From: Maricaulis sp017643475
GTDB lineage: Bacteria; Pseudomonadota; Alphaproteobacteria; Caulobacterales; Maricaulaceae
Length of the DNA stretch: 64,000 bases
Assembly (NCBI RefSeq): GCF_047123815.1
Contig: NZ_CP138920.1
Location: forward strand, 2,976,001-3,040,000
Direction: 5' to 3'
Position 1 is the first letter of the stretch, and each line of letters begins with the position of its first letter. The position numbers were made by a program, and so were the translations under genes. Under the pieces are notes generated by a model that saw only the letters and a list, made by a program, of their open reading frames with translations, had not been told where the DNA came from and searched no databases. This document shows, piece by piece, positions 26,472-34,392 of this stretch.

Positions 26472-28034
26472 ATGACGACTGATACCCACGAAAAACTCCT
26501 CATCATCGACTTCGGCAGCCAGGTCACCCAGCTGATCGCCCGACGTGTCCGCGAGAGCGGCGTCTTCTGCGAAGTCCATCCCTACAATCGCGCTGATGCC
26601 GCTTTCATCGACAGCTATGATCCCAAGGCGATCATCCTGTCGGGGTCGCCGCATTCGACCCATTGGGACAATTCCCCGCGCGCAGACGAGAGCGTGTTCA
26701 CACGCGGTCTGCCGGTACTGGGCATTTGTTACGGCGAACAGACCATGTGCGCCCAGCTGGGCGGTGCGGTTGAAGCCTCCGACGAGCGCGAGTTTGGCCG
26801 GGCCGATATCACCATCAAGGCGGACAGTCCGCTGTTTGATGGTCTCGGCGGCATCGGTCACGAGGAACGTGTCTGGATGAGCCATGGCGACCGCGTCTCC
26901 GCCATTCCGGACGGGTTTGAAGTCATAGCCACCTCCGGCAATGCGCCCTATGCGGCGATCGCTAACGAGGCGCGCAAATTCTACGGCGTGCAATTCCACC
27001 CGGAAGTCGTGCACACGCCTCGTGGTGCCGAACTGCTCAAGAACTTCACCCACAAGATCGCCGGCTTTGCCGGCGACTGGTCCATGGCCAGCTTCAAGGA
27101 TGAAGCCATCGCCAAGGTCCGCGCCCAGGTCGGTGACAAGCGTGTGATCTGTGGCCTCTCTGGCGGTGTCGACAGCTCGGTCGTGGCCGTGCTGCTGCAC
27201 GAAGCCATCGGTGATCAGCTGACCTGTGTATTCGTGGACACGGGCCTGATGCGCCAGGGCGAAGCCGACCAGGTCGTCTCCCTGTTCAAGGAGCACTACA
27301 ATATCCCACTCATCCATGCCGACGAGGAGGCGCTCTTCCTCGACGCCCTGGCCGGCGTGGACGACCCGGAAGTCAAGCGCAAGACGATTGGCAAGCTGTT
27401 CATTGATGTTTTTGACGCCAAGGCGAAAGAAGCCGGTGGGGCGGATTTCCTCGCCCAGGGCACGCTGTATCCGGACGTCATCGAGAGTGTCAGCTTTGAT
27501 GGCGGCCCGTCCGTTACCATCAAGTCCCACCACAATGTGGGTGGTCTGCCGGCACGCATGAAAATGGATCTGGTCGAGCCGCTGCGCGAGCTGTTCAAGG
27601 ACGAGGTTCGTGCCCTGGGTCGCGAGCTGGGTCTGCCGGAAGCCTTTGTGGGCCGTCATCCCTTCCCGGGACCGGGGCTGGCCATTCGTATTCCCGGTGA
27701 GATCACCAAGGAAAAGGCGGATATCCTGCGCAAGGCCGACGCGATCTATATCGACGAGATCAAGAAGGCCGGTCTGTACGACGAGATCTGGCAGGCCTTC
27801 GCGGTCCTGCTGCCCGTGCGCACCGTTGGCGTGATGGGCGATGAACGCACCTATGACCACGTCCTCGCCCTGCGCGCGGTGACCTCGGTCGACGGCATGA
27901 CGGCGGATTACTACCCGTTCGAGCACGACTTCCTGTCCCGCACCGCAACCCGCATCATCAACGAGGTCCGCGGCGTCAACCGGGTCGTCTATGACGTGAC
28001 CTCGAAGCCTCCGGGGACGATTGAGTGGGAGTGA
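26472..28034 (+). CDS. guaA: GMP synthase (glutamine-hydrolysing)
   Basis: GuaA amidates XMP to GMP using glutamine and ATP. The 520-residue protein has a class I glutamine amidotransferase domain (nucleophile Cys86 in LGICYGEQ, His/Glu in QFHPEV) and an ATP-pyrophosphatase domain with the P-loop CGLSGGVDSSV. The dimerisation domain follows. The C-terminus ends in the conserved PPGTIEWE. It completes the pathway with guaB. Confidence 0.98.
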   Translation: MTTDTHEKLLIIDFGSQVTQLIARRVRESGVFCEVHPYNRADAAFIDSYDPKAIILSGSPHSTHWDNSPRADESVFTRGLPVLGICYGEQTMCAQLGGAVEASDEREFGRADITIKADSPLFDGLGGIGHEERVWMSHGDRVSAIPDGFEVIATSGNAPYAAIANEARKFYGVQFHPEVVHTPRGAELLKNFTHKIAGFAGDWSMASFKDEAIAKVRAQVGDKRVICGLSGGVDSSVVAVLLHEAIGDQLTCVFVDTGLMRQGEADQVVSLFKEHYNIPLIHADEEALFLDALAGVDDPEVKRKTIGKLFIDVFDAKAKEAGGADFLAQGTLYPDVIESVSFDGGPSVTIKSHHNVGGLPARMKMDLVEPLRELFKDEVRALGRELGLPEAFVGRHPFPGPGLAIRIPGEITKEKADILRKADAIYIDEIKKAGLYDEIWQAFAVLLPVRTVGVMGDERTYDHVLALRAVTSVDGMTADYYPFEHDFLSRTATRIINEVRGVNRVVYDVTSKPPGTIEWE

Positions 28035-28049
28035 TTCTCCCTAGCTAAT

Positions 28050-28622
28050 ATGACTAAAAATCAGCAGGATAGACTTGCTGTTCTGGAACGGCCTGACTGG
28101 GCAACCTACAGGCCGGAAATGACGCATTGGCAGGCGTCCAATCTTCTCGACGCGGCGCTGGAGGCGGCGCGCGATGTTCCAGTATCGCGTCTCGCACGTC
28201 TGCTTCTTTGGGCGAGCAGCGATGTTGATCTTGTTCGGTCTAAACTGATCTCGGTTATCGCGGTCAGATGGTGGAGTGGCATAGAAGATGCGATCTCATC
28301 ACTGCCGCCTAATGATCGCTCAAGACACACGAAGGCTTTTAGCCAATCATCGGGATTATCGGCGCTCGGCAAGCCTGCCTTTTTAGTCGCAGAAGAAAGC
28401 GACCCTCTGACCTAGACCTATATTTGGGCACGGCTTGAGGCTTTGGGGCGCCGTGACCCGGTCGACCGGTTTCCACATCTAGACCCCGAAGACAGCTATG
28501 TCGCTGATGGCGTGAGATGGCAAATCGTGCGGTACTCGAGGCGTTGGAAAACGGATGCTGTTTATCGCAAAACAGTGTTGGCGGAACGGAGCAAGTTTCG
28601 TCGTGATCATTCAGCTCATTGA
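28050..28622 (+). pseudogene. hypothetical protein gene interrupted by an in-frame TAG
   Basis: A frame from 28050 reads 121 codons, meets a TAG at 28413-28415 after EESDPLT and continues uninterrupted in the same frame to a TGA at 28620-28622. The downstream part (TYIWARLEALGRRDPVDRF, then VRWQIVRYSRRWKTDAVYRK) has coding-like composition, so a product of about 189 residues was likely ancestral. Otherwise the gene may simply end at the TAG. No domain is recognised, and it starts 15 bases after guaA. Confidence 0.45.
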
Positions 28623-28738
28623 TGATGCAGCTTGCGGCGCAGATTCCGCCGCTTATTCGAGTGTCACTACCAGGGCCGAAAATTTCTATTGCGGGTTCGC
28701 CGCGCACCCTTTCCGATCCGCTGCTGCGCACCGGCCCA

Positions 28739-28826
28739 CCCCGGATCAAATCCGGGGCAGGCTCTTTCCCATCAAGGGAAAGGAGAGGCGACTGGTTCCC
28801 CACCTCGCCCTTGATGGGCGAGGTGG
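28739..28826. repeat. intergenic cluster of three perfect hairpins
   Basis: CCCCGGAT/ATCCGGGG at 28739-28757, CTTTCCC/GGGAAAG at 28764-28782 and an 11-bp arm CCACCTCGCCC/GGGCGAGGTGG at 28800-28826 follow one another. The second and third loops are ATCAA and TTGAT, complementary to each other, so the hairpins could also pair together. No coding region is seen from 28623 to 28872. Confidence 0.6.
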
Positions 28827-28872
28827 ATTGCGGCGCAGCCGCAAGACGGAGTGGGTGCGCGCCGAAGGCGCT

Positions 28873-29352
28873 CTAAAGCAAAGCCTCGATCTCCGAGCGC
28901 AATTGTTCCGGCGTATCCTGCGGGCCAAAGCGCTTGACGACATTGCCCTCGCGATCGACGAGGAATTTGGTGAAGTTCCACTTGATCGACTTTGACCCCA
29001 TCAGGCCTTTCGCCTCCGACTTGAGATACTCGTAGAGCGGTGCGGTATTGGGGCCGTTGACCTCGATCTTGGCGAACATGGGGAAGCTGACGTCGTAGGT
29101 CAGCTTGCAGAAATTGGCGATTTCCTCGGCATCGCCCGGTTCCTGCTTGCCGAACTGGTTGCAGGGGAAGCCGAGCACGCTGAGGCCTTTTTCGCCCAGC
29201 TCGTCATGCAGTTTTTCCAGGCCTTCATATTGCGGGGTGAAGCCGCACTTGGAGGCGGTGTTGACGATCAGCATGACCTGGCCCTTGAAATCGGCCAGGG
29301 CGCGGTCTTCGCCGGAAAGGGTCTGGGCATTGAAATCGTAGATCTGGCTCAC
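28873..29352 (-). CDS. glutathione peroxidase (cysteine type)
   Basis: This 159-residue peroxidase reduces hydroperoxides with glutathione or thioredoxin. The catalytic site has Cys36 in NTASKCGFTPQYEGL rather than selenocysteine; Gln is in FPCNQFGKQEPG and Trp in WNFTKFLVD. The GTG at 29352 starts VSQIYDF and follows AAGGAC. The frame continues upstream to 29778, but those residues are not family-like. Confidence 0.93.
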   Translation of the reverse strand: MSQIYDFNAQTLSGEDRALADFKGQVMLIVNTASKCGFTPQYEGLEKLHDELGEKGLSVLGFPCNQFGKQEPGDAEEIANFCKLTYDVSFPMFAKIEVNGPNTAPLYEYLKSEAKGLMGSKSIKWNFTKFLVDREGNVVKRFGPQDTPEQLRSEIEALL

Positions 29353-29444
29353 AGGGCTGTCCTTGTTTTTAGAGGCGGGCAAGATTGACTTTAGCGTGCC
29401 TTGATTAGATAAGCGCCATCGCAGCGAGTAAAGGAGACGCGCAC

Positions 29445-29549
29445 ATGAAGCAGCACCTGCAGTTCGAAACCCGTCCGATTGCAGCCGTCGCCGAGAACCT
29501 TCATGTCCGCCTTGCTTACTCTCGATTCCCTTTCCCTGACCACGCCTGA
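29445..29549 (+). CDS. possible 34-aa leader peptide overlapping the ABC-F start
   Basis: A 34-codon frame begins at an ATG preceded by AAAGGAG at ideal spacing, much stronger than the site before the ABC-F gene itself. It runs in a different frame across the ABC-F start codon (29503) and stops at 29549. The product starts MKQHLQFETRP and ends FPDHA. It could be a translated leader that controls ABC-F expression, or a remnant of another gene's start. Confidence 0.35.
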   Translation: MKQHLQFETRPIAAVAENLHVRLAYSRFPFPDHA

Positions 29550-31079
29550 CGCCAGGCCGCTTTTTTCCGACCTGTCCCTGACCCTGGGCCATGAGCGCAT
29601 AGGCCTGGTGGGGCGCAATGGCTGTGGCAAATCCTCCTTGTTGCAGGTAATCGCCGGCCGACAGCGTCCGGCGGGCGGTCATGTGCGGCGTTTCGGCCGG
29701 GTTGGACTGCTTGAACAGCGCCTCGAGGTCCAGGGCCTCAGCTGGGCAGAAGGCCTTGGCGTTGGCGAGGACTGGCAACGCCTCAAACGCATCGAGCGCG
29801 GCAAGCCCCTTGCAGACGATATCGAACTGGCGGTCTGGGACTTGGAAAGCCGTATCGAAACCTGCCTGCGCGACATGGATTTGCCGGTTCGTAGCCTGGA
29901 CAGTCCTTTGGAGGCCAGCAGTGGTGGCCAGCGTACTCGCCTGGCGCTGGCACGGCTGATATTGGCGCGGCCGGACGTGCTGTTGCTGGACGAGCCCACC
30001 AATAATCTCGACCCCGGGGACGAGCGTTGATCCTCCGGCTGGTCCGTGAATGGCGTGGCGGTCTGGTGCTGGCCAGTCATGACCGCGACCTCCTCGAACA
30101 GGTTGACCGCATTGTCGAGCTCAGTCCTGCTGGCTGTACGGTCACAGGCGGAGGCTGGTCGAGTTATGTCGCCGAGCGCGAGGCGCGTCGGGAAAGACTG
30201 GCCGAGGCCGTAGAGACCGCGCAGTCCGGATTGCGCCAGGCGAAATCCGCGGGTCAGCAAAGGGCCGAACGCAAGGCGCGATCGGACGGGCAGGGACGCG
30301 CTGCGCGCCGCTCCGGTTCCCAGAGCAAGCTGATCCTGAACGCCCAGCGTGAGCGGGCGCAGGGCACGGACAGCCGGGCAGTGGCCGCCAGTGCGCGCCA
30401 GATCAGCCAGGCCGAGGACGCGCTAAAACAGGCGCGCGAACAGCTGGACGTCATCACCCCGCTTCAGATCGCCATCCCGCCCAGCGGTCTGGTGGCCGGC
30501 CAGAATGTGCTGGAAATCGATAATGTCTCGCTGGAGCGGGGCGGGCGCGTCCTGTTCGAGGGGGTGAGCCTGGACATCACCGGGCCCGAGCGTGTGCAGG
30601 TGTGCGGGGCGAACGGTGCGGGCAAGAGCAGCCTGCTGGCCCTGGCGAGTGGAAGACTGGCGCCGTCTTCGGGCCGGGTCCAGCGGCATTTCCCCGTCGC
30701 CATTCTCGATCAGCATGTCGGATTTCTCGAGCCTCGCCAGAGCGTGCGCGAGAATTGCCAGCGTCTGAACCCGGAGCTGTTCGACAATGAAGTCCGCGCG
30801 GCCCTGGCGCGTTATGCCTTTCGCAATGACGCCGCGCTGAAACCGGCCGGGGTTTTGAGCGGCGGAGAGCGTATGCGCGCCGGACTGGCCTGTCTGTTCG
30901 CCGGCTCTGCGATGCCATCCTTGTTGATTCTCGACGAGCCCACCAATCACCTCGATATCGAGGCGGTGGAATTGCTGGAGGCCGCTTTGCAGGGGTTCGA
31001 TGGTGCCTTGCTGATCGCCAGTCACGACAGGACTTTCATTTCTGCACTGGCGCCGGACCGCTGTATCGAGCTGGGTTAG
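29503..31079 (+). pseudogene. ABC-F family ATPase split by a frameshift
   Basis: Two ABC domains of the ribosome-acting ABC-F family are encoded in adjacent frames. The first (29503-30030) has Walker A GRNGCGKSS, signature SSGGQRTRLALARL and Walker B LLLDEPTNNLD. It then runs out at a TGA. The second (apparent TTG at 30027) resumes with RLVREWRGGLVLASHDRD, the expected continuation, then a basic linker, GANGAGKSS, LSGGERMRAG and LILDEPTNHLD. The break lies at the CCCCGGGG run (30012-30019), so a one-base indel is the likely cause. With no TM domains, it would act in translation rather than transport. Confidence 0.85.
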
Positions 31080-31100
31080 GGCTTGACTTCCTGAATAAGC

Positions 31101-31124
31101 ATAACAAGATATATATCAAGTTAT
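31101..31124. promoter_or_regulatory. 24-bp dyad, likely MarR operator
   Basis: A dyad symmetric over 24 bases (outer arms ATAAC/GTTAT, core GATATATATC, only two AA/AA positions not self-complementary) ends about 10 bases before the MarR gene start. TTGACT at 31083-31088 lies where a -35 would be, so the dyad covers the -10 region. Autorepression is inferred. Confidence 0.6.
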
Positions 31125-31134
31125 GGAGGTCGTC

Positions 31135-31638
31135 ATGGTCGAGGATTTTGTCGCAAGTTTTGGTCATACGGCACTGGGCACGCGCCTGAAACGATCGGGT
31201 ATGGCCATGCAGGCCGTGGTCCAGAAATGGTTGCAGGCGCAGGGCTGCGAATTGCCTTCGGCGCAGATGCCGGTGCTGGCGGCATTGCATTTTCATAGCC
31301 CCAGATCCACGGGCGAGCTGGCGCAGATGCTGGTGATTGCCCAGCCGGGTGTGTCCCGCCTGATCGATCAGATGGAAAAGGGCGGCTGGGTTGTTTCCAC
31401 GACGACCGATGCAGATCGCCGCGTCCGCCGGATCGCATTGTCTGAGAGTGGCAAGGTACTCGCGGCGCGCGCAGCCGAAGAGTTGTGGCCTGTGATAGAT
31501 GCGGCCGTGACCGAGTTGTGCGGCGAGCTCGAGGGATCCTTCATCGACCAGATCTCTGCCCTTGAGGAGCGCCTGGCCGGCGGGGCGCTGGACGCCAGGC
31601 TCGACAGCATCTCGACCAAGCGGGAGCAAACATCATGA
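31135..31638 (+). CDS. MarR-family transcriptional regulator
   Basis: This 167-residue winged-helix regulator has the MarR recognition region ELAQMLVIAQPGVSRLIDQM and the beta-wing DRRVRRIALSESG. It is likely a dimer binding a symmetric operator, probably the one just upstream. The ATG at 31135 is chosen because GGAGG lies five bases before it; an in-frame ATG at 31123 is within that sequence. Its stop overlaps the GNAT gene, so they form an operon. Confidence 0.88.
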   Translation: MVEDFVASFGHTALGTRLKRSGMAMQAVVQKWLQAQGCELPSAQMPVLAALHFHSPRSTGELAQMLVIAQPGVSRLIDQMEKGGWVVSTTTDADRRVRRIALSESGKVLAARAAEELWPVIDAAVTELCGELEGSFIDQISALEERLAGGALDARLDSISTKREQTS

Positions 31639-32315
31639 CCCTGTTGGATCGACCGGTCTGGTTCAGCCTGATCACACATCATGAACGCTTTTCGAGGGGG
31701 GGCGATCTGGCCCGGCGTTTTCTGCCGGATGTGAACAAGTTCGTCTGTGGCGTCGATGATGGAGAGGCGGCGATGCAGGCGGCCGGCGCGCTGGTGGGGA
31801 AGGGTGAGGAAGCCTACTTCTTGCAGGTCCAGGAGATCCGCATTCCCGAGGGCTTGACCGTCACCTTCGAGGCGCTTGGCGTACAGATGGTGCGCGAGGA
31901 CACGTCATTCCTGCCAGTCGACTCTTCGGACATGATTGCACTGGGGGATGATGACGCAGCCGAGATACTGGAGCTGGCAAGTTTGACCAAGCCCGGGCCC
32001 TTCCTGAGCCGGACGCACGAAATTGGTCAGTTCTGGGGTATCCGGATTGATGGCCGGCTTGCCGCCATGGCCGGTGAACGCATGCGTTTCCCAGGCTATA
32101 CCGAGGTAAGCGGTGTGTGTGCGCATCCCGATTTTCGTGGTCGGGGCCTGGCCAAGAGACTGTCTGCGCATGTGACCAACGAGATCATCCGGCGCGGCGA
32201 TATTCCCTTCCTGCATGCCTGGGCGGACAATGCGACAGCGATCGGCCTCTATGAAAGTCTCGGCTTTTCCATTAGGTGCCATGTCAATGCGGCGGTGGTT
32301 GAACGCGCCGATTGA
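31635..32315 (+). CDS. GNAT family N-acetyltransferase
   Basis: This 226-residue protein has the GNAT acetyl-CoA-binding core in its second half: VSGVCAHPDFRGRGLAKRLS, followed by the terminal helix ATAIGLYESLGF. It resembles the FR47-like branch. The first 100 residues are an unassigned N-terminal domain. It overlaps the MarR gene by four bases, so its substrate may be the MarR ligand or a detoxified metabolite (inference). Confidence 0.85.
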   Translation: MTLLDRPVWFSLITHHERFSRGGDLARRFLPDVNKFVCGVDDGEAAMQAAGALVGKGEEAYFLQVQEIRIPEGLTVTFEALGVQMVREDTSFLPVDSSDMIALGDDDAAEILELASLTKPGPFLSRTHEIGQFWGIRIDGRLAAMAGERMRFPGYTEVSGVCAHPDFRGRGLAKRLSAHVTNEIIRRGDIPFLHAWADNATAIGLYESLGFSIRCHVNAAVVERAD

Positions 32316-32322
32316 GGCCGAA

Positions 32323-32532
32323 ATGACAGATACAATCGATCAGCGCGTTGATGCGCTGGAAATGCACATCACTCACCAGGACCAGTCGATCGAGGACATG
32401 AATGCGGTCATCCTGGCCCAGGGCGAGGAAATTGAACGCCTGACCCGCCGGCTGAACAAGCTGATGGGCCGTGTTGGTGATCTCGAAGAATTTATGCCTG
32501 CGCCGGAAGCCAAAAAACCGCCGCACTGGTAG
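32323..32532 (+). CDS. slyX: SlyX family protein
   Basis: This 69-residue coiled-coil protein has the SlyX pattern: ALEMHITHQDQSIEDMNAVI, a long heptad helix, and the family's C-terminal PPHW (usually PPHY). Its function is unknown. The ATG at 32323 lies seven bases after the GNAT stop. Confidence 0.85.
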   Translation: MTDTIDQRVDALEMHITHQDQSIEDMNAVILAQGEEIERLTRRLNKLMGRVGDLEEFMPAPEAKKPPHW

Positions 32533-32541
32533 GAGCGTGAC

Positions 32542-32748
32542 ATGAGCAAGCTGATTACGAACGCCCTCTGGCTGGCCGCGATCTTTGCCTTTCCGATTCT
32601 GGCGCTGGCCTGGCGCGATGGTGGGCTGGATACCGAGCTGATCATCGCCCTGGTCCTGGCCGTGCCATTCGGGTTTGTCGTGGCGTTCGTGGGCGAACAT
32701 GTGCGCAGTTTTCTCGAGCGAAAACTGCCGGAGCGTCGCGACGACTAA
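32542..32748 (+). CDS. small membrane protein, 68 aa
   Basis: This 68-residue protein has two hydrophobic helices (NALWLAAIFAFPILALAW and IIALVLAVPFGFVVAFV) and a charged C-terminus. The start follows TAGGAGCG. It is probably cotranscribed with slyX. Its stop overlaps the convergent LytTR gene by four bases. No function is recognised. Confidence 0.65.
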   Translation: MSKLITNALWLAAIFAFPILALAWRDGGLDTELIIALVLAVPFGFVVAFVGEHVRSFLERKLPERRDD

Positions 32749-34259
32749 CCTTCCGCCAGTGCGCTTCTCACCTTGGGCATGATGCGGCGGGAGACGGGGA
32801 CTTCCTGGCCGTTGGACAGGAGCAGACGGCCGATCCCGCTGGCATCGCGTTCCAGGGCTGAGACAAAGGCCGTGTTGACGATGTGGGAGCGGTGCACACG
32901 CAGGAAGGTCGGCGGGAGGTCGCTCTCCAGCGCGGAGAGCCCGCCATTATAAAGCGAGGTCTTGCCGCCCTCGAGATGGACTTCGACATAATCGCCGGCG
33001 CCCTTGAACTGGGTGATGGTGTCGGTCGCAACATAGTCCACCCGCCCGCTGGAGACGAGCTGGATCTGTTCCGGAGCCGTACGCTGGCGGGCCTGAGCGA
33101 GGGCGAGTTCGAGCTTGTCGGCGCGAATGGCTTCCTCACGCTTTTCCCGTCTTGTGCGCACCAGTTCTGCAGCCTGTTGCTGGATCAGGAAGAGCAGCAG
33201 GCCGGCGAACGCGTAGAAGGCGTAGAAGTCGAGGAATTCGCCCTGGAAAACCAGTAGCAGCAGCGACATGCCAGCGCTGATCGCCAGATAGGTCATAGCT
33301 CCGGGTTTTTTCTGCCAGCTCCAGAGTGCACACCACGCAGCGGCGAAGAGACTTGCGGTCAGGAAGCCATAGCCGGCTTTGGAATCGAAACCCGGCGTGG
33401 TGAGTGCGATAGAGACGCAGACTGTAACCACGCCGCCAAGACGCAGGTAGCGCTGGACGGCGTTGAGGCCGGAAAAGCGCTGCATCAGCCAGGCGAGCAG
33501 GAGCAGACCCGTACAGACGGCGGCAACCGCGATGCTGATCAGGCGATAGTCGTGCCAGGGGTAGGGATAATACAGCAGGCCTCGGGCAGCCTCGGCGATA
33601 AGCTGGACGCCGGCCGCCAGCGCCAGCAGCGCCAGCAATAGGGGACCTTCGCGTTTTTCCTCGCGCAGTGCGACCACGCCGAAAAACACCAGGGCCAGCA
33701 GGAAGACACCAAAGGTGATCAGGGAAGGCCAGTAGGCTCCCAGGATCAGTAGGGTGGGATTGGAATATTCGCCGATACCGAGGGCATGCATGGGTGCGAT
33801 AAGTTCGATCAGGCTGTGATGGCCCGACATCTCGACAATGATCTCGTTCTCGCCGGAGGTCAGGATTTCGCGTGGCACATAAAGCACCGCATCCATCAGC
33901 CCCGGGATCTCGCTGGCCCGGTCAGGTCCGGGAGTGCCATTGTTCTTGAGCTCATGCCCATTCACCCAGACCCGGCTGGACGCCTTGCCGGCGATGTAGA
34001 AGCCCAGCGGAGACTGCCCGTTCAGAATCGTGTCGCGCAGCGTGATGCTGGTCCGTAGCCAGAGATGCCGGCCCTGGGGATTGAGTTCTGTCAGCCCTGT
34101 CTCCTCGCACCCGGCGCCGGTGAAATCCGGCGGCGCGGCGTTCAGGCCATCGGCTGGGCAGATGATCGCGCCCTCGCTGTTGGCCCGCTGAAAGGTTTGC
34201 GCATTGGCGGCGGCGGGGAGGGTGACGAGAGAAAGGATGAGGAGGAGCAGACGAAACAT
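32745..34259 (-). CDS. membrane-anchored LytTR-type transcription factor
   Basis: This 504-residue protein combines a signal peptide (residues 1-20), a periplasmic beta-rich sensory domain (about 21-165, resembling a jelly-roll carbohydrate-binding module), about seven membrane helices (170-370), a short coiled coil and a C-terminal LytTR DNA-binding domain (about 405-504; FLRVHRSHIVNTAFV, then NGQEVPVSRR). It therefore probably senses an envelope signal and binds DNA directly from the membrane, without a kinase. The target genes are unknown. Confidence 0.85.
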   Translation of the reverse strand: MFRLLLLILSLVTLPAAANAQTFQRANSEGAIICPADGLNAAPPDFTGAGCEETGLTELNPQGRHLWLRTSITLRDTILNGQSPLGFYIAGKASSRVWVNGHELKNNGTPGPDRASEIPGLMDAVLYVPREILTSGENEIIVEMSGHHSLIELIAPMHALGIGEYSNPTLLILGAYWPSLITFGVFLLALVFFGVVALREEKREGPLLLALLALAAGVQLIAEAARGLLYYPYPWHDYRLISIAVAAVCTGLLLLAWLMQRFSGLNAVQRYLRLGGVVTVCVSIALTTPGFDSKAGYGFLTASLFAAAWCALWSWQKKPGAMTYLAISAGMSLLLLVFQGEFLDFYAFYAFAGLLLFLIQQQAAELVRTRREKREEAIRADKLELALAQARQRTAPEQIQLVSSGRVDYVATDTITQFKGAGDYVEVHLEGGKTSLYNGGLSALESDLPPTFLRVHRSHIVNTAFVSALERDASGIGRLLLSNGQEVPVSRRIMPKVRSALAEG

Positions 34260-34392
34260 GATCCGATCATAGCGCTGCCGGTTACCGGCGTCTCGCCGCT
34301 TGTTGTAAGCACGCTACCGTTCACCGATTCAGGCGTGATTTCCGGTGTTTGCGCGTGCTTGAAGGGTCTGGTCAAAGCTTGGAGCGATAACA

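Noticed and set aside
26388..27926. A 512-codon open frame opposite guaA
   Set aside because: It is a composition shadow of guaA; the guaA motifs and start are clear.
3542..28415. TAG read as an amino acid (amber recoding) to explain the in-frame TAGs
   Set aside because: Many clearly intact genes here end at TAG, for example the genes ending at 10528, 11009, 12126, 13864 and 16536, and TAA and TGA lesions occur as well. Genome-wide recoding does not fit.
28623..28872. A short coding frame (60-150 codons) in this gap
   Set aside because: The open frames run through three perfect hairpins and give low-complexity products, so a repeat element is the better reading.
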